From the NCBI GenBank assembly GCA_030159075.1, contig BROG01000139.1, forward strand, positions 542,001 to 606,000: a DNA stretch of 64,000 nt, given 5' to 3'. The notes below the pieces were generated by a model. That model was not told the origin of the DNA and did not search any database. It was given only the letters and a program-made list of their open reading frames with translations. The translations under genes and the position numbers were made by a program. Position 1 is the first letter of the stretch; every line of letters begins with the position of its first letter. Below are positions 43,262 through 55,000 of this stretch, in pieces. The DNA is from Atrina japonica (lineage: Eukaryota > Mollusca > Bivalvia > Pterioida > Pinnidae).

Positions 43262-43960
43262 CACAACTCTGGTTCTGGTGTTTGATATCCCACGCATAAA
43301 TTTCAAGCTCACAGTAGTGATTCTGGTACCCCACATGTAAATTTTCAAGTTTACAGTAGTGGTTCTGGTACCCAACACAAGAATTTCCAAGTTTACAGTA
43401 GTGGCTCTGGTACCCCACACATAAATTTCCAAGTTTACAGTAGTGGTTCTGGTACCCCACATGTAAATTTTCAAGTTAACAGTAGTGGCTCTGGTACCCC
43501 ACATGTAAAGTTTGAAGTTTACAGTAGTGGCTCTGGTACCCCACATGTAAATAAAGTTTAAAGTTTACAGTAGTGGCTCTGGTACCCCACATTTAAATTT
43601 CCAAGTTTACAGTAGTGGTTCTGGTACCCCACACATAAATTTCCAAGTTTACAGTAGTGGCTCTGGTACCCCACATGTAAAGTTTGAAGTTTACAGTAGT
43701 GGCTCTGGTACCCCACATGTAAAGTTTGAAGTTTACAGTAGTGGCTCTGGTACCCCACATGTAAAGTTTGAAGTTTACAGTAGTGGCTCTGGTACCCCAC
43801 ATGTAAAGTTTGAAGTTTACAGTAGTGGTTCTGGTACCCCACATGTAAAGTTTCAAGTTTACAGTAGTGGTTCTGGTACCCCACATGTAAAGTTTGAAGT
43901 TTACAGTAGTGGCTCTGGTACCCCACATGTAAAGTTTGAAGTTTACAGTAGTCTCTTGAA
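43262..43960. repeat. 42-bp tandem satellite, about 16 copies
   Basis: The unit contains 'gtttacagtagtggctctgg' and 'taccccacatgtaaagtttg'. Because 42 is a multiple of 3, several minus-strand frames stay open and give peptide repeats such as GYQSHYCKL. One copy near 43550 and one near 43960 are interrupted by other sequence. I treat the frames as chance. Confidence 0.95.
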
Positions 43961-44194
43961 TTTTAATAGTGTTTTACGACACAAATTTGAAGTTTACAGT
44001 AGTGGTTCTGGTACCCTATATGTAAATTTCAAGTTATATGGATATTTTTGAATGGGGTAGTGTTTTAATCCACACTAGAGAACACCGGTTATATGGCACA
44101 AAAAATCAGCTATGGTTCCAGCGGGGTTTAGACTTAAATATTTAAGTCCAGATTTAAGAGACCACTTCATTAATCAGACCAATTTGACCAGTTG

Positions 44195-44350
44195 ATCAGC
44201 TAATTTTGTGAGAAAGTCTGCCAGTTTACTTGCGTAAGGCCAGTTCTCTCTTCCCTATTATATGTAACTGGAGCCACTCATCCAACGTTAAAAACTGGGG
44301 TGCCATCAAATGCCTAAAAAATTTACAAGTGTGGCATAAAACGATACTTA
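44195..44350 (+). mobile_element. SINE family B body, 5' truncated
   Basis: 'gatcagctaattttgtgaga', 'ccagtttacttgcgtaaggc' and 'caagtgtggcataaaac' match the family B body and tail. Confidence 0.75.
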
Positions 44351-44926
44351 AACAAAGACGAAAAACAAGTCAATCAAGGACAGGCAGTATATATATTTTA
44401 TTCAATCTGTTTGCAACATTATTTTGGTTTAAATTGATTAACTTGAGTTTCTTTTCTGAAAATTAACCAATTTGGTATGAAGCTTTGGGCCTTTACCATT
44501 GACAAGAACAGACCAGTTAGTACCACCAAAGGTAAGGTGTCCTTTCCACATTGACTAGCATTTGAGTACCTTCCCATGATTCAACAGTTTTCATTGTTTC
44601 AAATGATGGCTGTAAAACTAATCAGAAACAAAAAATTATGAATTTTCAGAATAAAAATGAATCTTTTTACTTGTCAGTCCTGTTTATGTTCGACTTCTGG
44701 AACAGTGAAAAAAAAAAAACGGGCTTGTACCGGTGTGCCCTGTGTCAATGGTAAACACCCTTCATATCAATAAAATCAGAGCTCTATCAATATTTGGCAG
44801 AGTTATGGGACCTTGAAATAATCATAAATGGCTTATTTCTTGTTTTCAATCTCATATAGCACAATCAATGTAGTTAAAGGGAGATAACTAATAAGAATAA
44901 CGGTACTAAGGACCAATTGAGATCAA
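44351..44926. other. Unassigned 3' flank
   Basis: AT-rich intergenic sequence without recognised elements. Confidence 0.45.
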
Positions 44927-45148
44927 TTAAACTTTACCTCATCATCCCCTGTGGTCTCATTTAGACTCACCCAAACCAATAGATAGTATGGTCCACTATC
45001 ATAATTTTGGAGTAAACAAGTTCATATTGCATGTGAAATTATAATAAAATTTGATTCTAAATCAAACACCCCTGAATTCTGACAGTGGACTTAACCATTC
45101 TTTGAAATGGACAGGTCCAAATGTGACTTTAGAGGGTCAATGAGTTAA
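44927..45148. mobile_element. TTAA-ended miniature element (long subtype, inverted)
   Basis: It begins TTAAACTTTACCTCATCATC and ends GACTTTAGAGGGTCAATGAGTTAA-like. The interior is the reverse complement of 13013..13245, including 'tgacagtggac' and 'catgtgaaattataataaaa'. Confidence 0.75.
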
Positions 45149-47216
45149 CAAGTTTTTTTTAGTAATAACATGGCATAAAAATTTATTTACATTTAAAATA
45201 TATCTAAAGAAAATATTATTTTAATACTATGTACAATTATGAAGATTCTTGATGCAAGAAAGAAAAACACATTTTTAATGGTCATTACGATGACCTGTTG
45301 AGATCCATACTTTTAACACTAATGAAAAATATTTAGATCCACCACCTTAAAAACTTGAATATTACTCTCAAGTCTGAGAATTTTATTCAACTTCAGCTAA
45401 TCCTGGAATCTGATTGGTTGAGCAGTAAAGTTAAGATTATTCTCCGCCTTGAGAATACTCTCAAGTTTTCTGATGCTGGGCTCTGGTATATAACAAAAAT
45501 ATTATGAGAATTCCTGATGTTGATATACATGTACATAATACTTTCATGACCTAAAACTAATAACAAATTAGTATTAATAGTTACCATTTTACGGCAATTC
45601 TACGGTAATATATAACCTTACTGATGTCAGCATCAGGTTATCGGCTTACCAACTGCCATCAATCACACATACATGTACAAACACATAAATTATCTTAAAA
45701 CTGATATCTGATTTGATGTTAATTACATTTGAACATAGTGAAAAAAGGGAAATAAAAGAATTCATTTCTCACTTAATTTCATTTATATATCATTTTACAT
45801 TTATAAATATTTTTTGAGAGACACATATAACAACTTATAATAACATAGGCTACCGTAAATATTGTATTTAGAGACCATTAATATCAACTTACAGTAACAT
45901 GTATACACTGTTAAAGTTGTCTTTAGACAACATTTCCACATAAGCTAGCCTGTCATCTTAGAGACAGCAGGGCCTACATGTGTCGTATAAAAGTTGAAAA
46001 AGTAAATGAAACGGAAGTAGAAAATAAATGTGAAGATTGGTATTTAAACCCAGGCTTTCCACTACCAACTGAGCTCCCTTGTTTGATATACCCAAACCCC
46101 AATACAAATCTCCCTCTCATCCTTTAGAAATTACAACCCCAATAAATTATACCAGGAGATATAGAATCAATCACACCATGACGAAGTTGGTGGGGTGCCA
46201 TTTGTCAAAAACGAAAACAACTGAAACCAAATCCTATCGAGTGCCCAGTCACAGACACCTATGCCCCTCACAGTATCCTGTTTTTAAGACCACATTTCTC
46301 CGTCACATGAAGGTCTGTTGAGATTGACTCCACTTTACCATATTGTCTGACGTGAATTCAATAAACAATGTAGATGACAAGACATTTGTACAATTTCACC
46401 TGAGTTGACCTATATAATGAGCTTTATTCTGTGTCAAGGGATTACGATGGACCCTTTCCCAGTTGTTCCCTTCCGTTAAGTTTTGTCGAAATATGTTGTA
46501 ATCAGATTACATGACTTCAAACGAATGTCATTTCCAATTTCATAATATTTACATAGAAGACGTTCAGTGATAACCCGATTTAGCTCATCTGCGAGAAGAT
46601 CACTTCCTGTTTTGTAATATTTTAATTGATAACATTCAGTGATATAACATGTTTTATATTTATCTGCAAGACTTCAACAGAAAGTTGGACAAAGTCATTT
46701 CTGATTTCATAATACATGTACATGTATTAACATTGATGACATTCAATGATAATTTGTTTTAGTTAATCTGCGAGAAGATCACTTCCTATTTCGTAATATT
46801 TACACTGATGACATTCAGTGATATCTTGTTTCAGTTCATCCATGAAGAAAAAAGTTTAGATAAATGTACTTTCTTGCAAATATGACAAGTGTTGTCAGTA
46901 TTCTGTTGACTGCTTTTGAAATCTGGCATCTACGGTACATGTAGCACTCACTGCATGATACCCATACTCCAAGTCATCTATATACAATAAACTGCTTAAC
47001 AGGAAGTGATGCTGCCCTACTTTTATATTTGAAATTACATAATATTATCAGAAACATGATGGAATGGAACACTCGAAAAATGACTATTTCCAGAGTAAAT
47101 AAGTTGCATTTTCTGTTGTTGTGCTTAATCTATTCAGTATAATAGCAAGATTGTTAAGACTTAACAGCACTCTACAATGCGACCAAATCACTCGCAAATT
47201 TTTTAAGTTTTGGTGA
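45149..47216. other. Intergenic, mostly unassigned
   Basis: AT-rich sequence. 'gaatctgattggttgagcag' and 'ttgagaatactctcaagttt' near 45400 recall similar text near 25380..25470 in intron 12, perhaps an old dispersed repeat. 'cattcagtgata' and 'ctgcgagaagatcacttcct' motifs recur between 46560 and 46830, a degenerate repeat of about 120 bp. No gene is recognised. Confidence 0.45.
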
Positions 47217-47631
47217 GTGTTTATTCTAATTCAGTCGCCATATTGCAACCAGTTTTTCCCTGAGCCGGAAACCAAAAGTTTGTCCGTTTTCACTGTGAAA
47301 TTACATTATCGAAATCATGATCTGTTATGGACTTTACAACAACCAATTTGGCTATTCAGTTTCGACAAACTAGAGCGTCTAACTCACGTTGATTACTGTA
47401 TAAAAACAGGACGTTGTACGCTGTCATGTTTTCGACTTGAAACTTTCCAAACAGAACAAAATGACGTTTTCTTTTCAGTGTCGATTTCAACAGAAGCATC
47501 TACCTCTTCATTGGACACTAGCAAGTTTAAACGATCTTGGTTACAGGAATACTGGAACCAAATCATGGCTAGTGTTCGATGAGGAGGGCGGGCAGGCAGA
47601 CCACAGCCGGAATTGGAAATTTTATCTGTAA
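47217..47631 (+). other. Unrecognised open frames, possible lineage-specific coding sequence
   Basis: Two overlapping plus-strand frames are open: one to a stop near 47582 (ending WNQIMASVR) and one to the TAA at 47629..47631 (ending NWKFYL). Composition is less AT-rich than the flanks and not repetitive. Neither has a domain I recognise, and splice or promoter evidence is lacking. The second stop lies in the left arm of the inverted repeat at 47611..47792, which argues for an element-associated sequence. Confidence 0.25.
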
Positions 47632-47792
47632 ATTAAAATCGAGAGTCAAACACCCGATTGTCGGACAAACACCTATAAAGAACTTTGAGTAAATTATAAG
47701 AGTTGAGTAAAATTTTTGTCTGAGAATGGTTTTATGGTGCCGGGCCCAGGTGTTTGACTCTCGATTTTAACTTACAGATAAAATTTCCAATT
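47611..47792. repeat. 44-bp inverted repeat, one mismatch, 94-bp spacer
   Basis: The left arm 47611..47654 begins 'aattggaaattttatctgta'. The right arm 47749..47792 is its reverse complement at 43 of 44 positions. It could be a young foldback or terminal structure, or a transcript hairpin. No target duplication was recognised. Confidence 0.92.
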
Positions 47793-47799
47793 CTTGTGG

Positions 47800-48048
47800 G
47801 CAGACACTGTGTTATGTAAATTTTGTTGAAAAGAAACTGGCGTTAAAAATTCAAAAACGGAGTTTAAGTTTGCCTCAATATTAGAGAACAAATATGACAT
47901 ATATGAAAAAAATCACTCCCGGATTTATTTAAAAATGCACAAAAAGTCAACAGTTGATAACCTTGTTTTAAATGGACTGAAACAATGTCAACTTAAAAAA
48001 AATAATGTGTTTTATTTCATTTCATTCAACAGATTTTTTTTTAACAAG

Positions 48049-48050
<2 letters not shown>
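47800..48050. other. Unassigned intergenic sequence
   Basis: AT-rich, no recognised content. Confidence 0.4.

Positions 48051-48121
<71 letters not shown>
48051..48121. repeat. (CA)n(TA)n microsatellite
   Basis: About 26 CA units followed by about 9 TA units. Confidence 0.97.
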
Positions 48122-48122
<1 letters not shown>

Positions 48123-49052
48123 CGAGTAAAAGTTCCTGGCTGGCTAGTAAAATTTATGGTTCACTAAATATATTTTTAGTGTTGTATATAATGAAATTAT
48201 TATATTATATCAGATGAGTAAACTAGAAAAATATGACCTGAAAAACTGGACTTCTAGTACCAAATATATTTTACTCACAATATAGGCCAAAACAACTTTG
48301 GTGATAATTTTTCAAAAGTGTTGTAAGCACATACATGTACATTGCATATTAATCATAATTTTTTTACGTAACAAAATTGACCAATGCACTTTATTATGAT
48401 CTCAATGAAGACTAATCCCCAAATTTTAAAAAATATTAAATTTTTTATAAAATTGATCACTTGGGACTATTTTTTTTCATAAAACCAAAACATCCTTTAA
48501 AAACAGGTAAAACCCTGTAGATTTTACTCACAACCAGGGCACCTTAGTTTGGGAAGCCATATGAATAGGCAAAAATATTCACAATATCGTTATGTAAAAA
48601 TTCTAAATTTCTGGATATGTCCTAAAATTTTTTAATACAAATTTGTTAATTGAAAATTTTGATCTTTCATAGATGGATTTGGGGGAAAATTTGAATGAGA
48701 AAATTCCGCAAAATTGAATATAATATTATATCTTACACATCAGAAAGACAATGTACTTGTGCGAAATACATACCTGTATGATCCTCTTACGCGAAATTTT
48801 CTCCCCATGAAAATCATGTACAGTATCTCAAAATGGGGGGGGGGGGGGGGGGTGTTGTCCTGTGAATTCAAGATGACAAGATTCCACTGTATATCTACCG
48901 GTATATTCTGAGATACTATGAAAAAATCATTCGAAAAAAATATATATAATTGGCTACAAATAAAATTCTCCCATAACTAGATCTGACAATTTATAGAAGA
49001 ATTTGTGAGCACACACCCGTTTCATTATTATTTGATATCAATAGACGCTTAC
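48122..49052. other. 3' flank of the ankyrin gene
   Basis: AT-rich. It contains an 18-base G run (48835..48852). On the minus strand, an ATTAAA (48631..48636) and an AATAAA (48391..48396) are candidate poly(A) signals for the ankyrin gene, 0.4 and 0.66 kb past its stop. Confidence 0.4.
48835..48852. repeat. Poly-G run of 18
   Basis: Homopolymer; its length may be unreliable in the assembly. Confidence 0.9.
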
Positions 49053-52000
49053 TTATTGTAACACACTTGTATTGTCTTCGGCCATATCCACGCACTGACC
49101 ATTGTCCACTACTTGTGTCTGATTGACCATGTCCTGTTCACCAACATGATCAATTTCAGTGTAAGTTCCATTTGATTCTAAATCTTTATCAAATCCTGAT
49201 CTAACATTGTCTGTTTCCATGGAAACCGATGAATCTTCCTTCTCAAAAGAACTGTCTGCATTTAACGCCAATGAATGACATGACGACTCTAGTTCATCTA
49301 CCGTCTGATGCGAAAGTCTGTCCTCTTCCTGTGAAGAAATCACATGTGACAGCACATTCTCATCACATTTATGACTCTCAGTAATGTTTGATTCTGTTGT
49401 CATGGCTTCATCAAGTTTACAAAATTCTTCTTCGTGAACTACCACACATTTCGAAGTTTCTCCTTCATTTGCCAATTTTTCTCTGAATTGTTTAAACAGT
49501 GCATAGTTTTCACTTGTTCTCATACATATGACCTCAGCAGTATCTCCGATGCTGTTTTTTATGTCAATGTTTACGCCACCATGTGACAGTAACACTGACA
49601 GCGTTTCAAAGCTGTCTCTCTCTGAAGCAGCCAGATGAAGAGGTGTAAGCCCGCCATTCGTCTGTGAGTTGATATCAGCAGCATTCTGAAGCAAGATGGT
49701 GACAACTTCTGCCTGATTCCAACGAGCTGCACTGTGTAATGGATGCCAGCCGTCTTCTGTTCGAGCGTGAATGTTGGCGCCATTTGCCAAAAGCAGCTGA
49801 AATATATTATGAAATTTATGAAATTATTCTAAACACATCGATGCATTCATTCATCATCATCATTATAACAGTTTTTTATCCTCGTTATTTTCTATCACTT
49901 CCAAACAGCTTGTTTCTCATTATCATGTAGTACACTTCTGCTAATACTTATATGCTCGTATATGACGGAACGTAGCCTATCATGGTACGCTGTTATCCGG
50001 CCATACATGCTTGCTTATAACTCAAGTTTGTTTTGACAAATCCTTTGGAAATTTTAACACAATATTTAGTTTCTTGAAAACTAGGCATCTTGATTTTTTA
50101 CGATTTTGACTTTTGACATTGCTTTAGGTTATTTGTAACTTCAGAGATTTTTTCCTCATTAACTCGTTCACCCCTAAAGAAACATTTGGACTGGCCTAAG
50201 TCATTGATTTAAATATAGAAGAGTCCACTGTAGATTTTTGCAGATTGAAGAGTTCAATATAGTTTAAATTTACTTTTTTACATGTTCTCAATGATGAGAG
50301 GAAGATGTCTACCGGTATTTTGTTTTTCATGGTCATTTGTCTGTCAAGAGTTATGGCCCTTTATACTTGGAATGTCTATTTAGTCCTATGGGAATCCTGT
50401 AGACACTATACAAAGAGAATCATCCAAACTAGCTTTGTCAAAGTTGATACCTATGTTCTTCTTGATGGCAGGAAGATGCATATTAGGTCAATTTTTTCAA
50501 AAGTTGTTGCCCTTTATCATGTTTATAATAAGAATTGATATTTACAGATATTGGGAATATTGTGAGTGTGTTGTGAATGAGTTGTGTAAATTTGTTACAG
50601 TAAAAATAATTTTGCATTCTAATTTTTTTCTTTTTCGTTTTGAAGTTATAACTGTTACAGTTAACTAATTTACACCTGTCTCCATAACAAAGATGAATTA
50701 TCATGAGAATACATTACCTGGACCATTTCGGTATGACCATTGTAACTTGCCCTGTGTAAAGGTGTATATCCATCATTGTCTCGACTCGTAACCAAACTCT
50801 TGTTTTCCTCCAGCAGTGCCTTTACGATGTCGATTTTATCATTTTCCGCTGCCCATAGAATTTTTTTCTTTGGATCTTCTGGAAATAATTGAAGGTATGA
50901 AATTAGTTTTTGGCACAAAAAAAAAAAAAATACAAACAAAAAAATCAAAATACAGATATTGTGTTATAATCTATTCATGATCAGCAATGAAACATCTAGA
51001 TACATGTAGTAATTAAACAATACAGGTGCAATATGCTGACATAATAAAGTGCCTCATCCACTGAACCGTGGAATTCTGGGCCAAATATCCACCCTGCTGG
51101 AACCTCAGATGATTTTTTGAGAAAAGTTTGCTTGTTTACCTGTGGAAGGCCGGTGGTTTTTTTTCTCTCCTCCAACATTTTGAACTGGCTGCCACTATAA
51201 AACTGAAAAATTGTTAAGTGTGGCATAAAACACCACAATAGGCTAACCCAAGACAATAGATAAGAACATACCATTTTGATATTAAGGGGTTAAAATGTTA
51301 AAACAAAACAATTAAAAATTTAAGAAATTTAACATCCTCTACACTAAAGACCACAATTGAACAGTCCAAGACAATAGAAAGGAGCATACCATTTGTATAC
51401 TTAAGGGTATAAAGGTTAAAACAAAACAATCAAAATCCTAATGTGGCAAATTTTAGCAAGTTAACATCCTACAGAAAGTATGGACTAGATTTCTTGTTGA
51501 TGTAACCAAAGCATCAATGTTATCTGGTAAAAGCCCAAAACAAGTTACATCCAGGGTTTGACCTCACCAGCTAATCAACAACTGAAGACAACAAATTTCT
51601 TCTTTATGAAAAAAAAAAAAGATGGAAGGCAGAGTCAATTTTAATAATTGATCATAATAATACTGTCATCTTGAAAAATGTCCATAAATATCAACATACA
51701 AACAAATATACAATATTCAGATGTTATCAAAAACCAAAATCATACTTATGATGTCAACATGACAAATTTACAGATATTATCTCAAAATCACCATCATGAT
51801 AAGGATACAGATCTTAACTCCATGTTTCCCAAGGGACATTTGTGGGAAATATGATAAAATTCTGATGAATAGTTTAAGAGTTATGAGGCATTTACCAATA
51901 TTTAAGGGATATGTGCTGAGTAACCTTGACCTTTCAGAAATGACCTTTAGTGACCTTTGTCCAAAAGCCCGTGTCCCAAGGAGCATTTTTGTAAAATATA

Positions 52001-55000
52001 ATAAAATTCCGACTGACAGTTTAAGAGATATGAGCTTGGACAGAGACAAATGGACTGGCAGGCAGACAGTCATGATAGCCGCTTTTTTTTTTAGGGGAGC
52101 ATAAAAACCAGGAGCAGTAAGAGATCGGTTGGCAGATGGGGTGGTCTCTCGAGACATGTTCTACAGTATTAAGTTTACCGATTACCAATTTACGACCTTT
52201 CATGAAGCAGTGCCCTGATCATAAACAACATCGTTAGTCAACGAGAGAAAAATTACTTTGAATTTCCTCTTCAGACTCCTCATCAACACCCTGTTCATCC
52301 ATTTCCCAGAAACTCAGAAACATTCCTGGATTAGCTTGCCTGGCTAGCATCACCTAAAATAAAACAGATAAAATGGTTGCTTAGTCCGTTGACAACATAT
52401 ACACATTTTATCGAGAAAAAAAACATTACACATTACGCGAAAGATTGTGAGGGACTAACTCGATTGATTCTGAAAAATGTCAAGCACTATGATCCTTCAG
52501 TTGCCCTGTGAATTAGGAGACCAATATGATTCTGCGCAGTTTGGATTTCCGTTTCAAATTTGAATGAAAACTTAAGAAGTCCAATGGGGCCTTAAGACGC
52601 TCACCTGGCAAATGTGGTCAACACTGCAGAAGAAGTAAAAAATGTTTAAATGATGATAAAAAAAAATGATATTTTCTCTTTACTCAGAAGATTTTTAAAT
52701 AACCCTTTTGGAGTCCCTACAATTCCTAGCCCCTTTTCTTTTGAAAACATTATGCAGCTAGCTTTATATCAAGGTAGTTCCTGCTAAAATCCAGACAAAG
52801 GATGAAAACAACTGGTCTTCTTGAGCCGTTCACGTGACGAAAAAAAATACACTTATAAGGGGAAATAACTCCCATAAGCATCGCCCTGACAATTTTGACC
52901 CTGCTGACTTTTTAGTAGATCTTTGCATGCCGAACAATTTTGCTTCTTTCACTTTTTCTTTGCCTATTATACTTTTCAAGATAATGACCAAAAACTGTTA
53001 AAAACATGAAAATTCCACATAAAAGGGGAAATAACTCCCATATGTGTTGACCTGACAATTTTCACTAAATAATAAATTTACCTTTCCATTTATGTACAAA
53101 TAATTTTTAAATGGACAAACAATAAAAATGCATTGTGATGTCAAGATATTCGACCATCTTTCGCCATGTGTCAATTGGTAGATCTTTGCAAGTTGATCAT
53201 TTAAAAGTAATGTTTTTTTTTCTAGCATTAATAACAAAGGAGATACATGTATTTATTTCTAAAAATTTACCGACTCATTTGTTCTATTTTTAGCGAAGGC
53301 AACCATTTTTTTTATCCTAGCCCCCTTTTCCCCGCAGACTTTATGCGGCTTTGCATGGGGATACTGCATATCAAGTTTGATTCTAATTAGCCCCAATGGG
53401 GTGTCCGGGTAGCGCAGTGGTTAGCGCACTCGCTTTTCACCAATGCGACCCGGGTTCGATCCTCGGATTGGGCAGGGAAGTATGTGAAATGGTTACCAAC
53501 CCGGATACGCTCCTGTCCTTCGGACTGAGACAGTAAAAACCGAGGTCCCGTGTCACAGTGAGTGTCTGCACGTTAAAGAACCCTCACTGCTCAATGGCCA
53601 TAGGTGTCGAGCATAGGCCAAAATTTGAAGCCCTTCACCGGCATTGGTGACGTCTCCATATGAGTGAAAGATTCTTGAGTGGGACGTTAAACAACAATAA
53701 ACAAACAAACAAATTAGCCCCATAATTTTTTAGTAGAAGTTGAAGATGTCTAATTTGACCAAAAACAGTTATATTTTCTGTTTATTTAGGTGCCTGTAAC
53801 CTTGACCTTTAACCCAATGACCTTGACATTTTGTCAAAATGATCCTTAGAAAATATCTAACAACTTCCCATAATATCTTAGTATACAAAAAGTCAATCAG
53901 TTTTGAGTTATAATACTATTTGTAGAAAAACTGTACCCTATGTTACATAAGTGCACCCTAGTAGCTCATTTATACACAGAATTCTTTTTCATTTGACACA
54001 TTTTGGCCCCTTTTGGAGCCCCTATAAGTCCTAGCCCTTTTCTTTTTACAAACTTGAAGCCTCTTTCCAGGACAAAGCTCCCTGCCAAAATTGGTTGAAA
54101 TCTGCCAAGTGGTTCTTGAGAAAAAATGTTTAAATGGAAGAGTTAACAGACGGACAACAACAGACATTTGGCCAGAGCAATAGCTCACTTGGCCCTCTGG
54201 GCCAGGTGAGCTAAAAATGGATTTAAACGAATGCACTGCAGATTATTGAGGGGAAATATACTTTTGTGGTCTTTTACTCCACTTCTCCTTCTTTTTTCTT
54301 GAAGGTTATATTTGTTAAAAACTTGTGTACATGTTTAATGTGCACAGCACCTGTATGATCACTTCAATGCTCCTGTTTGTAATACAATAAAACCTGCTAT
54401 AGCAGCACCTCTATATAATGATTGCCTGTCTATAAAGGCCAGTTTTGAAAAGTACCATGACTGCATACATCAACTAAATTGAACCTGTGTATAAGGGTCA
54501 CCTTCACAGAAAGGCCAATATTTTCTGGTTCCTTGGGTGGCCCCTATATACAGATTTTACTGTATTTGATTGACTCCACCTTTTTGTGCCAATTTGCAAA
54601 ATTCATTGCGGATTTGTACTTCCGGTTAAATGATTTCATGCGTGAATGCATTCAGGCGTTAATGAAGTGATCATAGTAAGCAGAATATAACAACTGAATT
54701 ATTCGGGTTAGTGAGGGACAAGACTTAATTTTTAAATATTTGTTGAGAAATTTTAAAGAGAGTGAACATTAAAACGCAACATGTGAAAACAGCCTGTGAC
54801 AGAATCCCCAAAGGGATTTGTTTCTAGACAAAGTTCCACGCTATATATAAGTAGTAGTGGAGAGGGTGTAGACCCAGATAACTCAGTTGGTAAGAGTGTT
54901 CTTCTAGTGTTTGGATGGTCCTAGGTTTGAGTCCCTCCCAGTCTGGCTGCATATCTTACCCCCCCCCCCCCCCTCCCTTCTACCCTTCAGCCTTGGTGCC

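Noticed and set aside
43217..43928. Minus-strand open frames of 78..122 codons
   Set aside because: They exist only because the satellite unit is 42 bp. The peptide is a 14-residue repeat open in more than one frame.
53399..53475. Functional tRNA gene
   Set aside because: A- and B-box motifs are good, but the sequence is the head of a SINE with body, tail and target duplications. Other heads (2424..2496, 18398, 37840, 54877, 58070, 59643) were rejected as tRNA genes for the same reason.
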